In this document: positions 31,523-43,492 of the stretch, in pieces | Position numbering within the stretch: the first letter of the stretch is position 1 | How the letters are laid out: every line of letters begins with the position of its first letter | Assembly: GCA_030068145.1 (NCBI GenBank) | Contig: JAPJBO010000266.1 | Coordinates: 62,001 to 126,000 of the forward strand | From: Diplonema papillatum | Taxonomy: Eukaryota > Euglenozoa > Diplonemea > Diplonemida > Diplonemidae | Reading direction: 5' to 3' | Length of the DNA stretch: 64,000 nucleotides | Notes under the pieces: model-generated | What the model was told of the DNA's origin: nothing | Seen by the model: the letters and a program-made list of their open reading frames with translations, nothing else | Databases searched by the model: none | Made by a program: the position numbers and the translations under genes

Positions 31523-33086
31523 TTGGATGGTCGGACTGGTTTCGGGTGCGAGGGAGGGGGGTGTTATTTTCCTCTCCGGGAACCGGACTCCTGACGGCGG
31601 CTGGGGGGGTGCTATTTCTTCCCGGCGATCTTGCAATGAGAAAACTACTGTTCCGTTCTGTTTTCCAGTAGATCAGGATCGGGCTGTGTTGCGTCCTCAA
31701 GGATTGGCACGTCTCCCTTTCAGTGCGGCTTGTGAATTTGACACCCAAAGCCTCGCACACGTGTTAGACTCCTTGGTCCGTGTTTCAAGACGGGTAGTAG
31801 AAGATCGCTGTGTCTGACATGAGCCTGCGAGCGTTCGACCACGTCAGGCCAGCGGGAGCAAGGCCGTTGTCCGAAGACGCCGACACTTACCCTTCGCTGA
31901 CGATACCGCGGGTCACCTAGGTGGAACGTGTCCTAGCAAGACGAGGTCAGACAGTTTACTTACCGGCTGGTTCCTTATGCGTGTTGATGACCTATTCTAT
32001 TGGAATCGCTTAAATCCTGGGGTCGTTTGGAGTCTCCCAGTTGACGACGTGCGACACACGACTATTGTCAACGCGTAGACAAATGAGATGCTAATATTGC
32101 TCCTGTTTCAGTCAACTGCCACGTCGACCAGAACTGTCTGATCATGTCGTCGAGATGTTCGTATTTGACATTGACTGGCCACTTACCACTGCACACGATT
32201 GAACGAAGCAGTCCTCGACACGTCGACTGGACATCGGCTACGCTAGTTGTACACAACTCGTCTTCGGGCACGTACGACAACAGACAACAGTTCAAAAACG
32301 CGGGGGGGAAATGCTTTCGCGGATTGTTTGCGGAGCGGGACTTCTAACAACAGAGTACAACAGGACAACCCTCAACGGTGGGTGAGGGGTTGCGGAGAGT
32401 GTCTACGAAGGCAGGGAGGGAGAAGGAGCCGGAACAGCCCGTTCGCGGTGCTCCTTTTGACGCCAGCTGCCATGAAAGCAGTGATATCAACAAAGCGCGC
32501 CGGGCCTCCCGCAGGCCCGGGCGGACTGGCTCAATTTCGAGCAGAAGTGTTCGGGCTGATCGGGCCGAACGCACCAATTCGCATATCATCACGGCAGTTT
32601 GCTGTGGCTTGTTGTGACTCAAGTCGCATATCATCACCGCAGTTTGCTGTGGCTTGTTGTGACTCAAGTCGCATATCATCACCGCAGTTTGCTGTGGCTC
32701 AGTCGCCTGCTGTGGCTCAGTCGCCTGCTGTAGCTCAGTCGCCTGCTGTGGCTCAAGTCGGCTGTCAGCAAAGCAGTTTGTGCGGCTTGCTGTGGCTCAA
32801 GTCGCATATCGTCACGGCAGTCTGCTGTGGCTCAAGTCGCCTGTCAGCAAAACGATTTGTGTGGCTTGCTGTGGCTCAAGTCGGCTGTCAGCAAAGCAGT
32901 TTGTGCGGCTTGCTGTGGCTCAAGTCGCATATCATCACGGCAGTTTGCTGTGGCGCAGTCGCCTGTCAGCAAAACGATTTGTGTGGCTTGCTGTGGCTCA
33001 AGTCGGCTGTCAGCAAAGCAGTTTGTGCGGCTTGCTGTGACCCAAGTCGCATATCATCTCGGCAGCTCGCTGCGGCTTAAGTCGCC
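31523..33086. other. intergenic region
   Basis: 31523-32560 has no recognised gene or shared repeat; a 75-codon open frame on the minus strand at 32068-32295 has no visible family. 32577-33085 is a complex tandem array that runs up to the stop codon of the coiled-coil gene. Confidence 0.5.
32577..33085. repeat. complex tandem array abutting a stop codon
   Basis: Interleaved units of 18-50 bp built from GCATATCATCACGGCAGTTT, GCTGTGGCTCAAGTCG and CTGTCAGCAAAGCAGTTTGT or its variant with AACGATTTGT. The first part (32577-32700) repeats the CATATCATC unit, the middle repeats an 18-bp TGTGGCTCAGTCGCCTGC unit, and the last part alternates two longer units. The array ends within a few bases of the stop codon at 33087, so it may form the 3' untranslated region. 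Confidence 0.9.
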
Positions 33087-36000
33087 TCACACCGCAGCGA
33101 AGCCGGCGGCTTTCTCGAGCTCAACCTGCGCTTGCTCCAATTCGCTCTGCAGCTGCTGCAGTCGCCGTTCGCCCTCCTCGAGGCACTGGTTCCTCGGCGA
33201 AACAGCGCCGACTGCAGTACCACCACCAGCAGGCGGCCGCACGGTCGACGGAGCCGACTGCCGCCCTTCGGGTGAGTACTCGTCCAGCCCGCGAGGCGCG
33301 CAGGGGGTGCGCACCACGCACCCGGGGAGTTGACTGCCGTGGGCCCCCGCAGCGCCGGGCGTGGCGGGACGCGGCAGCACCGCGGGTATTGCCGGCCCGT
33401 CGGCTTCTTCGCCGGGTCCACCGTGCTGTTGGGACAGCAGCGTCTGGACACGCCTCTCGCGGGTGCGGATGAGCTCGGTTTTCGCGGCAGCGACCTCATC
33501 TCGCATGGCGTCGGTTTCGCGGTGGAGGGACTCCATGGTTTGCTGGAGTGCAGTCAGCTGCGCGGTTTTGTCCGAGTCGTCGTGGGCGGGCTGCTCGGTC
33601 ATGGCTGCCTCCAGTCGGGCATCGCGCTGCGCGGCCTCCGACGTCACGGCGACGAACACCTTCGACAGCTCCAGCATCGCGTTGCGGTACTCCGGGCACG
33701 TGTCGAGCACTTCGGGCGGCACCGCCGCCGCGGCAGGCCGCCGGCACGGGCTTCCCCGCAGCCGCAAGGCTGCGGGTGGGACGCTTTCGAGCCGTCGGTG
33801 CGGGCTGCTGCGGCGGGACGGCCCGGCGTCCCAACTGCGGAGCGACCTCGCGTCCGGCTCGGCGAGCACGGCTGCAGCTTCCAACCCGCTCTGTGAGGGT
33901 GGTGGGCGTGAGGTGGTGGGCGTGAGGTGGTGGGCGTGGGGTTCGTGGCGTTGGGTTGCCGACAATCAACGAACGACGAGGTTGATGCGCGGCTTGATGC
34001 CTATCCCTCCTTCGGGCGGTGGTGCTGTCATTGCTTGTTTAGGCGGAATACTGCCTGTTCGCGGCACGTCTGATGCTGGTCAACGACGGCGGAACCGCAG
34101 ATTTCCGCCTATCCAACTTGGCACGAGACAGCAACATGGAGTGCAAGGATTTCCATTCCGCTATCTCTATCTGGTTGTCCAAAACTATGATGCTAGCTAC
34201 CGCTGGGTAGATATGGCTGAACGCCTCCAAGAAGGTTGAGGTATGGCTAAAGAAATGCGTAGTTTTGCTTTATTCTTTTACTTGGTAGTTGTCGACAACT
34301 TTTTTGGTATTGAGGTGTCATTCAGATGTAAATCCACTACGGGGGATGTATCGAGCCGCGTTTTCGGCACGCAGGACATACCTCTTGCGAGAGCTGCAGC
34401 TCCCTGCGCAGATCGGCGATTTGCAGCTGCAGATGCGTGGCTTGCGCGTCGTACTGCGTCTGGGTCTGCGTGTCGCCGGCCGCGGCGCCGGAGGAGGAGC
34501 ACTGGTGGTGCAGCTCGCGCTGGAGCGAGTCGAGCTTTGCTTCGACGGCTTGCGCGGCTTGCGATCGGCTGCGGCGGGCCGCGGCGCAGGCTGCGTCGTC
34601 GGCACCCCGCGCTCGGTCCAGCTGCCGTTCGCGCAGCAGCGTCGCGATCGCGTCGCGCATCGACAGCAGCTCAGCTTCGAGTCTGGATTAAGAATTTGGC
34701 ATGAGTTGACATACGAGCTCTTTGACAGTTAAGCAAAATGGGTCCGGAGAAGCAAGGCGACGGGCATCTTTGGTATACGAGAATTGGAGCTGGCGTCTTC
34801 TGGCTCTCGCACTGGCTTGGCTACCTGGGGCTTGTGCTGACCCCGGAAAGAATCGGGAAGGTGTGACTGACATTCTTTGATCCTGTTGGTTCGGGCTTGT
34901 TCAGGAGTGCTACCATTTACCGGGATATTACTAGTCGTCGAAGCCAGCCCCACCCCGAATTCTTCTGGTGTCGATTCGAGGTGGTCGTGCTCGTCTAGCC
35001 ATGCGTCTTGCTCCAGTTCCCTCAGTAAACTGCAAAACCCGGATATCTATCTGGAAGCATGAGGAGCTGGTGGTGCGAGGACACACCAACCTAGCGTGTG
35101 TGTCGCAGCTCGTTTCGTGCACGGTTGACGCCGGCACGGTGAAGCAGAATCAGGGGTGCACTTTTCGTACGGGGTTCGAAACAAAAAAAAAAAGCACCTG
35201 TCACGGTCCATCAGCAACTGCCGCGACTGGTCTTCCGAGAGCGTGAGCATGGCTTGCTTCATGGCGCGCAGCTCTGCCTCGAGCCGGCACGTTTCGGCAG
35301 TGCCGGCCCCATCGCTCCCCCGCCGCGGAACGCGAGCTTCTCGGTCGTCCTTCTTCTTGCTGAGTGCCGCGTGCGACGAGCCCGCCGAAGCGTCGCGAAA
35401 CGTCCTGCTGCCGGCTTCGCTGGGCGTAACGCGACGCCCGCGCATCATCTCTCGCAGCGACTCGAGCTCCCTTTCCATTGCGCGCCTTTCGATTTCGCTT
35501 TTCGCGTCCTGAGTGTGGGACGTGATGGTCGTGGGACAGGTTGGGGTTACCCTACTGATGGAGACAGAGCCCGTCGGGCCAGTGCCTTCCGACAGCAATA
35601 CCGGGTAGTACGAGAGGAACTCCCGTTTCTCCCGTTTCTAGTCTACCGTTGTTCGATCGGACAGGAATACGGGCGAACACGCCACTGTTTGCCGTTGCGT
35701 TAAACCTTCGTTGTGTCTACCTACCGGCAAGAAGCTGGTCTGCCGGAGGAGTGCGACTGGCAACGCACCGAAAGCTTGGTTTAGAATGCGGAAATCGCTT
35801 GAGTCGGACGGTGTGGGTTTTGGCGTTTCCTGGCAAAGCGCACGCCAACGACTTCGCGGCGTGGACCACGCTCTCCTACGCACGCCTGGCTTTGTGATAC
35901 CAGTACGCGGCCAACTCACGCGGCACTCACACACCCTACGCTTGTGCACGCACAGTTGACAGCACGATGCACGGCTCCGAATAAAAACTCCACGGAAGCA

Positions 36001-39000
36001 CACCTTCTCCTGCTGCGCCCGGTCGAGTTCCCGCAAGCGGTCATGCAGCGCTGCGACTTCATTCTGCAACCGAGACTGCTCGCCGTCGGATTGCCCTTGC
36101 CCAGCCACCTGCGGGAAGTGGAGGGGTTTGTTGCTTTTGTTACTTTTGTTTCGTCTACCTTTTACAGAACGAGCGCTTCTCGTCGGAGCGCTGTCCTTTT
36201 TTCGCCTTCGCCAATCGTCACAAATGCTTCGAGCAGCCGTCCGTTTGTTTGGGGAATCGCAACTTGATCTTTCTCAAAAAATGTCCCTCTAAAAAAAGAA
36301 GTCGCGCACCTTCTCTGCATCGAGTCTGCGGACTTCTTCCCGCAGCCCTGCCAGAGTGACTTCAAGGGCGTGCTTCTCATGTTCGCTTTGGATGTCCTGT
36401 TGGATTAGATTTGGTGCGCAGGAATACTCAGACGCGGGGAGCCAAAAGAATCAGGGCAGCGCTGGACTCAAAAACACTGTATGCGGTGGATTGCAAGAAC
36501 GTGCTTGGAATGGGTATGTGCTCAACACCGCACTGGTCCCGTCCGCGCCGTGTTTCGGTCCTTTCAGCCACGGACACATAAGGCGGACCATCATCAGCGT
36601 GGAACCTGAGTGTCTGCAGACAGGACTGCGGTGTGAGTGGACTCAAAAACACTGTATGCGGTGGAGCGGGAGGTGTTGCTTCCCGTCAAATGCCGCCACG
36701 ATGTGGCCCTCTGGGCTGGATTTCGTCTGACAACGAGCAAAATCGTAAACTCTAAACGGAGGCAAGCCATACCTTCTCCTGCGTTTGGCTCTCGATACGG
36801 CGCAAGTCTTGTTCGAGTGATGACATGTGGTCGTGCAAGGCGCATTTGTCCTCCTTCGTCATTCCTTCAGCCACAGCACCGGAAATGGAGGATTTGAGGT
36901 CTGAGAGTTGCGCCTCCATTTCGCGACGAGCGTGCACATTGTATGTGCTCTGTGGCAATTGATTTCGGTTCGCGTGTTGAAAACAAAAAGGCAGGAGGAC
37001 CGGAGCAAGGAACAGCGTGGTTTCGGTCGCTGGGGCACCTGCAGAATGGGCGTTGTTATGAAGCGCGTGCGCACCGCATGCGGAAGCCGAACCACCCCTG
37101 TCCCTGGAACTGCATCGCATTACCTGCCGCTGTCCACCACGGTATACCACGTTGCACCAGGGTCTATTACGTCCATGCATCTGCTTAGAGTTGCCTGGTG
37201 TTGTGCTTCACGGTGTAACGAAGAGGAAGTCACCTTGTCACTACAGCAGGCCATCGTTGCAGATACTCTGCATGCTAACCTCAATTATCGCGGTATATCT
37301 GTCCAGGACGGGCTTAATGCATGAGAGCATGCATCGCTGAAGAAAGAGGGATGGAAGAATTTGTGGGGGGTTGAAGGGGGGGCAAGCAAACACACCCGTT
37401 CGCGGTCTTTGCTTGTGAGATCCGCCAGAGCAGTCTTCACAGAGACGAGATCGGCGGCCAGGTCGTCTCGCGACAGGGTCAGCTGCTCCGTGCGGTGCTC
37501 GAGCGCTGTGAACGACCGCGTGAGGGAGAGGGTGTTGACCTCTTCGGCGAGGTGCTGCTTCTCGCGCTCGAAGCACTGCTGCAGCTCGGCAGTTTTTTCG
37601 ATGTCCCGCCGGACGGCGTGCAGGTCCGCCGCGACGCGCGTCGGGTCCACCCCGTCCTTCGTGTCCACGGACAGCCTCAGCCGGCGCAAGCGCTCGGCTA
37701 TGCCCCGCTTGTCCCGCGACAGATCGGAGCAACTTTCCTCCAGGTCTTCCACCGCACGCTTCAAGCGCGCCACGTCCCCGGCAACCCCTCCACCGGATTC
37801 TTCGTCGGCATGGCTTGCTGCGGACGCCGCCGACAACGGGCCCCGGCGCTGGCTTTCGAGGCGTTGCAGCGCGTGCTTCAGTGCGTCGATCTCGTTCGAC
37901 GCAGCCCGCGAGTCGAACGCCTGCAGCCTGTGCGACTGCTGGTCGACCGCCGACAGCTGCTCCCTCACACCGGCGGCGGCGCCGGCGGAAGCAGACGGAG
38001 GAGAAGAAGAAGGGGACGCCGCGCGCTGGCCGAAGGCAGCGGACGGCTCGGCCGAACCCGTCGACGGCACGCCAGCGTAAGCAGCCCCTCGGCTCTGCTC
38101 CGACTCGATTCCTCCGTTCGCTTCCAGACTCCGATACTGCCCCCACGGCGCGGGGCCGGCGTCAGTCGCGGAGGATGGAAAGACGGCGTGTTCGTCTGGC
38201 CTGCTTTTCAGATGCTCCATGTGCAGGACGACACCCGAGTCGACGGACTGGCGCTTCGGCATGCGAGCCGGCATCCCGGAGGAATCGGAGACGGCAGATA
38301 ACCGCCGGCGTTGGTTGGGAGGCTGCTCGTGGGCGGCGGCGTGCGACGCCGACGCCGACGCCGACGACGACGAGGCGTGACTCGCCGCGTACGACGAGCG
38401 CCGGCTGACCAACCCGCCGAGGTCTCGCAGGACCAGCATCGTGTCCGGCAGCGGGACGCTGGACGCCGCGCTCATGTCCTCGTACCTCCGCGCGGATGCC
38501 GCGCAGTCGGCTCCGGTGAAGTGGAAGGCCAAAGCACAGCGGCCCGGGGCCGAGGTGTCGGGGCGGCCGCCGAGCACTTTCACCCGCGGCCGGCTCTCCG
38601 GTGAAGGCCCAGCGAGGGCCGCCGCCAGGTCCGCGTGGATCGCGCCGTGCAGCTGCAGCATGCTCGCCATCCCGAGCGCCTGGTACCAATCCAGCTCGAC
38701 CGGCAGCGTCAGCATCAACGGCGCAGACGCCGCCCCAGCCTCACCCTCTCCCCCCAGCCCGGCCAACGGCTGGCTCTGGTAACCTTGAGCCTGCGATGTC
38801 GCGGCGCTGAACCGCCGCTGCGGGGGGGGTACCGGCTGGTCTTCTTCGTGGGCGGAGTGCAGGCGACCAGCGGCCGCCTGCCGGCCCGGCAGCTGCGCCT
38901 CGTCCGCGTGGCAGTTCAAGCCGTCGCTCGCACGGCTCACCGGGCGGCTCCGCAGCGTCTGCGGCTCCGTGCGGGTGACCGCGAAGTACGGATTCTGCGC

Positions 39001-39750
39001 CAGCTGGCCGCCCGACGACGAATCCTCGGCCACCGGCGCCGCGGCACGCCCCACTTCCGACGCCCAGAGCAGCCTCGGCGTGCCGACCCTGCCAGGCGTG
39101 GCCTTCGGCAGGTCCGCCTGGGGCGGGGTGCCCCGAGCGGAAACCGCCGACGGGCCTGACTGGGGCGTCTGGAACCCAGCCGACGGCGTTCCCGGTCGGG
39201 ACGCCGCCGCGCCGCCGAACTTGGCATGTCCCGCAGAGGTCCCGCGGGGGTCCTCCGATCTGTCCGGGCCCCCTCCCCCGTCCGACGACGCGCACGACGG
39301 CCGGGACCATTCGTACGACAGCGCGGCGGCGTCGTTCGACCGCCGCCGGCGCTCGAAGTGCGGGTCTCCGCACCCCGGGTGGGCGGAGGTGTCGCCCGCG
39401 TCCTCGGCAGTCGAGCTTTTCGGCGGGACGCCGGCGGTGCGCTGGCTGCGCGCGGCAGAGCCGGGCTGGACCCCGTGCGACTCGCCGCTTATTCCGCGCG
39501 CCCGTGGCGCGGGGGGTTGGAAGGTGAAGGTTCCGGGTGAGGGCTTCGCGAGGGCTGCTGCGAGATCGTCGTCGCAGTCGGAGGCGGCGAGGCCGCTCGG
39601 CATCAGCTGGACGGCCCCCGCCGCGCGGAGGCCGCTGCGCAGGTCGGCGTCGACGCGCAGGGAGGGCAGCGGGATGGCCGCCGTCAGCGTCGGGTCGTAC
39701 GCGTTCCCGTGCGACGGCCGCCGCCGCGTGGCTGCCGGCGACGCCGGCAT
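33087..39750 (-). CDS. large coiled-coil protein, seven exons
   Basis: Seven exons join in frame to about 1379 aa: 39750-37396, 36949-36773, 36396-36310, 36108-36004, 35508-35198, 34682-34382 and 33890-33087. All donors are GT (GTGTGT, GTATGG, GTGCGC, GTGTGC, GTGCTT, GTATGT) and all acceptors CAG with pyrimidine tracts; phases match at every junction, including the phase-2 split of an Arg codon between exons 5 and 6. The first 570 residues are low complexity (Ser, Pro, Ala, Gly). From about residue 590 the protein becomes charged heptad-like helix: IDALKHALQRLESQRRG, LRRIESQTQEK, LAGLREEVRRLDAEK, LQNEVAALHDRLRELDRAQQ, LDSLQRELHHQ and finally ERRLQQLQSELEQAQVELEK. No motor, kinase or membrane segment is visible. 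Probably a cytoskeletal or scaffold protein; the exact family is not recognised. Confidence 0.8.
36463..36665 (+). mobile_element. repeat family C, copy C3, flanked by 28-bp direct repeats
   Basis: Within an intron of the coiled-coil gene, a family C body (36491-36637) is flanked by two identical 28-bp sequences, 36463-36490 and 36638-36665, beginning TGGACTCAAAAACACTGT and ending GCGGTGGA. The flanks are not part of the other C copies, so they look like a target-site duplication. Such a length would fit target-primed or double-strand-break-type insertion better than a cut-and-paste DNA transposon. Confidence 0.7.
37105..37220 (+). repeat. diverged fragment of family D
   Basis: GAACTGCATCGCATTACCTG, CCACCACGGTATACCACG and CTTAGAGTTGCCTGGTG resemble the core of family D (GAACTGCCTGCCGCTG, CACGGTCTATC, CTAGAGCTGCAT). 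It lies in an intron of the coiled-coil gene and lacks the terminal inverted repeats. Confidence 0.5.
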
Positions 39751-40545
39751 GTGGAGCGGCGTGACCTGCGCGCGTTTGGAAAACTACAAAAGGTTGGAGT
39801 TTGCTTGAGATTCGGGGGGGTCGTTGTTATTGGTGCTGGTTTTGAGGGATAAGGAAAAGGCAAGAAATCTTTTTGCGGTGGCCTCCGCCGGTCTGGTAGT
39901 TTGTGCTACCTCCGTTCTTTTACACTCGTTCTCTTCTCTACTCGCTTGAGATTCGGGGGGGGGGGGAAAATCTTAGTTTAATGTTTAGGCAGAGCACTGC
40001 CTCTCATGCATGGTTGATGCTAGCATCAAGTCTTCTTCGAGGAAGATGTCGTCTAGGAAAGGGATGCAAAATAGAAAATAGAAAGTTGTAAAGAGGGGAG
40101 TGTACGGCTCCCAAAGTGGGGAATGAAACCTTGAGGGACTAGCCCCCTGTGTTTTTTTCACCGCGGTGTTGTGTGCACCTCGTTCTTCGTCTCGGGTAGG
40201 GGGGGGGTGGTGGCAACTTTCGTGGTATCAACATTGATATTCTGACTTTGCGTTGCCCACCAAATCAGCACTCCTGCTGGAGGGGACGAGAGCACGAACC
40301 CCGTGATGTGTTTGTTCATCTTAGCAAGAGCGTGAGCGGTTGTGTGAGGGAGCGAGAGGCCCTGTTTCACAGTATATCATTAGGCGGTTAATATTAATCT
40401 TTACGACCATTTGTTTGTGCGTACGTGTGTAAACCCTGTTTTGAGTGATTTAACACAGCACGCTGCCATCCGACACTTTTTGATATAGACAAGCAAGCTT
40501 GTTACCATATAAAAAAAAACACCGAGAGCGAAAGAAACGAAATAC
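39751..40545. other. intergenic stretch, possibly with the last exon of the PH-like gene
   Basis: Contains the family H copy at 39818-39912, two TTTGCTTGAGATTCGGGGGG or CGCTTGAGATTCGGGGGG steps near 39800 and 39945, and on the minus strand a possible terminal exon 40319-40158 for the upstream PH-like gene. Confidence 0.45.
39818..39912 (+). repeat. non-coding copy of repeat family H
   Basis: TCGTTGTTATTGGTGCTGG, GGCAAGAAATCTTTTTGCGG and CCGGTCTGGTAGTTTGTGCT match the coding minisatellite at 17860-18370 in the same orientation. It lies about 70 bp upstream of the coiled-coil gene start codon. Confidence 0.8.
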
Positions 40546-41790
40546 CTGGGGCGGGTCCGCTGCGCGCGACGCGGGGGACGCGGACGGCCTGCTGCCGAGC
40601 GACGCCGGCGGCGCCGCCGGCTTGTAGGTGGGCGTCGACGCGTCGCTGCGCGGCTGGGCCGCGTACGCCGGCAGCGGCGGTGCCTCCGGCGCCGCCGCCA
40701 CGCGGCGCGGCAGGTGCACCGTGATCGTGCTCTGCCGCGCCGGCTGCACCTCCGCATACGCCGGGCCGGCAGCAACCCCGCCGCGGGCCCGCCAGGGCGA
40801 TTCTCCGCCGTCCTGCACCGCCGAGCGACCGCCGGATCCAATGGACACGTCGGCGCGCCGGTGCCGCTTCGCGGCCTCGGCGCCGCCCGCCACCGGCGCG
40901 CTCACCGTGAGAGTCGATACCCGCGGCGCCGACGTGTACCGCGGCACCACGTTGACCGGCATCGACGCCAGCGCGTGCTGCTGGAAGGGCGGTTGCGGCT
41001 GCGGCTGCGCCGCCGCCTCCGTCTCCGCCTCGACGCTGCCGCCAGCGACCGGTGTGCCTGGGTCTGCCGGCTCGGGGTGGAGGGGCACCGGGTCCTCGTT
41101 GAGGACGATTGAATACCGGCGCGCGCTGCCGGTGAGGTACAGCGACGGAACCGCGGGCGCCGAACCGAGGCGCGCCGCCGGGTCGGCCGTCGACGTCCTG
41201 GAAAACGACCGCGCCGAAGCGACGAGGCTCTGGCTCTGCCGCGCGCTCTGCTCCCGCGACGCGGGCAGGGCAGCGGACTCCGCATCCCGGCCGTCTTCGC
41301 CGGCGTTGTTGTAGTCGCTGCCGTCGTCGGCGTTCGACGGCCAGTCGTCCTCGCTTGGGAGGCGGTAGTTCGCCGGCTTCTGCAGGACGACCGGGAACTG
41401 GGTCGTCGGCGGGAGCCGCGTGACCCGCAACTTCTCCTGCATCCGGTCTTCGAAGAGTACTGCCAGCACGGCGGCGACTTCAGAGTACCGGGGGGTCTGC
41501 AGGCAGAGGTCGTAGTACGCTGGGATCTTGACGGCGATCTGCCCGTCGCGATCGTTCACGTACACCTCGCTCACGTCGCGCAGCGAGATCCGCCGGCAGA
41601 CGTCGCCGCTGCGCCGCGCGGTCCAAAGGACGCCGCGCTCGATGACCAGCACGCGCTGCTCGGGCTTCCACTTCTTGTTGAACTTAACGACCTCTTCGAA
41701 GAGGTACAACGTCTTCTGCTTCAAGCCGGCGAATGCCTTCGAATACTTCGGCGGCACCTGCACCTGCGGTAGGTTGCGCAGCATCGCCAT
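40546..41790 (-). CDS. protein with PH-like N-terminal domain (3' end unresolved)
   Basis: ATG at 41790 (MAMLRNLPQVQVPPKYSKAF); upstream in-frame sequence has only GTG. Residues 20-120 look like a PH-superfamily or TH1-like beta barrel: LKQKTLYLFEEVVKFNKKWK, then LVIERGVLWTARRSG, ISLRDVSEVYVNDRDGQIAV and a C-terminal helix EVAAVLAVLFEDRMQEK. The remaining 290 residues are disordered (Ala, Pro, Ser, Arg), with two short LTVSAPV / ITVHLPRR steps. The frame reads on to 40450 through T-rich sequence after a CAG-GTATTT, so I place a splice donor at 40546. Two acceptors are possible: CCCTCCAG near 40291, giving a three-residue end, or CTAAG at 40320, giving a 53-residue terminal exon ending at 40158. 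Lipid or protein binding is inferred only from the fold. Confidence 0.6.
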
Positions 41791-42423
41791 TGCTTGGCTG
41801 CGATGTCCGGCTAGCTCGCTTTTTTCCGGCTGGCCTTCGACGTCGCGCGCACCACTAGCCTTCGGGCTACGGCTGCGGGCTATCAGAACAGAGGAGGGGC
41901 CGAAAGCGTGGGACGCCGGCTGTTTTTTCGCCGGCGACGAACAAGCCGCTGTCCGTGAACTCGGGGACGCTCTCACATGAGCACGACGCACACGAGCGCC
42001 CGCCTCTCCAAGCCCTTCCCGCTGGACCCCCACTCCCACCCTCTTCTAGAAAAGCGGGTCTTTCGGCAAAGTGGGCGTGCGGTCGAAAAAAAACAAGAGC
42101 CGATTAAAAACTCGGCAACGCCACGCTATTCGCCAGACTGCCATCAAAAGGCTAGCAGGTAACCACGATGCACCCGGGTAGTCAGCGAGAGAACGTCGTC
42201 TTCGCGACTGGTCAGACACCGGCACCGTTCCCATGTCCTCGATAGACCTAACTAATCTGGTATGTCCTCGCATCGACCATCGAAGAGCCACGCACTTCGA
42301 TGACAATGGATGTCGATGGGAAGGGGCAGTTGCACCACTTCTGAAGCACTGAGGGCACCGTCGGTCTGGGAGGTCATCGCCTCCACCAGCACGACACACA
42401 CAGCTTCGTCCTTCGCAAAATTG

Positions 42424-42505
42424 CAAGAGAGAGAGAGACGAGTTGGAGTGCAGGGACCATCTCTCCGAGGAGTTTCCGGTCGCCTCACTACTTGCAATAG
42501 ATTCA
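42424..42505 (+). repeat. dispersed repeat family B, copy B4
   Basis: (GA)n followed by CGAGTTGGAGTGCAGGGACC, ATCTCTCCGAGGAGTTTCCG and GTCGCC. Short copy; the right half of the family is missing. Confidence 0.7.
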
Positions 42506-43293
42506 CGACCGCCATTCGCTCCCTTCGTCCGGTGCTCTCTTTGCTGGAAGCCCCGGCACACTTTTCCGACATCGCAACGACCCGAAAGTGAGAGGCGGGA
42601 ACGGTAGCTTTTTAGAATCGAAACTCAGGAACACAGTCTTGTGTTGACTGGCAAAGCGAGAGGAGAGCAGTTCAGCGCACGTGTGATGCGCCTGTTGCTT
42701 GAAAGTGAGATTGTGTCATCCGAACAGAACGATGCTGCGTCGGATCGACGATAATGGTGGGGGTGAAAGAGAGGGAGAGAGGAGTTAGAGTGAATAAGAA
42801 GACTTTGGAAACTTTTACTAGCGGGAAGGAGAACGCGTTGCGTGGCACAGCTCTTGATATTCGGCGGGGTTTTTTTGGGGTTTTGAAAAATTCGTGAGCA
42901 GCGCAAAACTCAAGAGACCAATGGCAACCATTCCCTCCAAGTTTGAAACAAAACACATGAGTACGGTACGGCAGCAGGCTAGCAGCTCCCTCTTTGTGAG
43001 GGTCGCACAAACCAGCCGCCTCAGCTAAAACTGAATGCCCGGAGACAAACTTCCAGTATCGCTGTACGTTACGTTCTTTTTGTATTGTCGGCGATCAACG
43101 TTTATCGGTTGTCCGGGTGGACCATTTTGTTTTCCTGACGACAACTATTGTGAAGGCAGTTGATTTCTTTGGGCAAGTTTACTCTACCGGCCGAAGTTGT
43201 TTGGGTTAGCGTCCTTTTTTTCTTTTTCTTTTTGCGGTTCCGGTGTTTTGTGTTTCGACGATCCCGTGGGACGTGCAGGTCGGTGGTTATTGG

Positions 43294-43492
43294 TTTTTGT
43301 ATAAGCACCTGCTTTGTAGGAAATACTTGAGGAGGCTGCCAGCTGCAAAAGATCAAAGGAGGTAAATGTGCTGTAGCCCACACGAAACACAGGTGAATGG
43401 CGTAAGCGTTCAACAAAAAAGAACCACTTTGTAGTTGTATTGTTTCTCCCCCTCTAGCCCCCTTCGAAGTAAGCACAAGGCAGCCCCTCGAG
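43294..43492 (-). repeat. dispersed repeat family A, copy A2
   Basis: Reverse-oriented copy of A1 with only a few differences. The insertion site of element N is empty here (reverse complement ACATTTACCTCC). Confidence 0.8.

Noticed and set aside
32068-32295. 75-codon minus-strand open frame
   Set aside because: No domain, no clear splice context and no support beyond openness; could be an exon but I cannot show it.
40450-40545. Direct read-through end of the PH-like protein
   Set aside because: After a CAG-GTATTT donor the frame becomes Phe/Cys-rich from T-rich DNA, which looks like intron.
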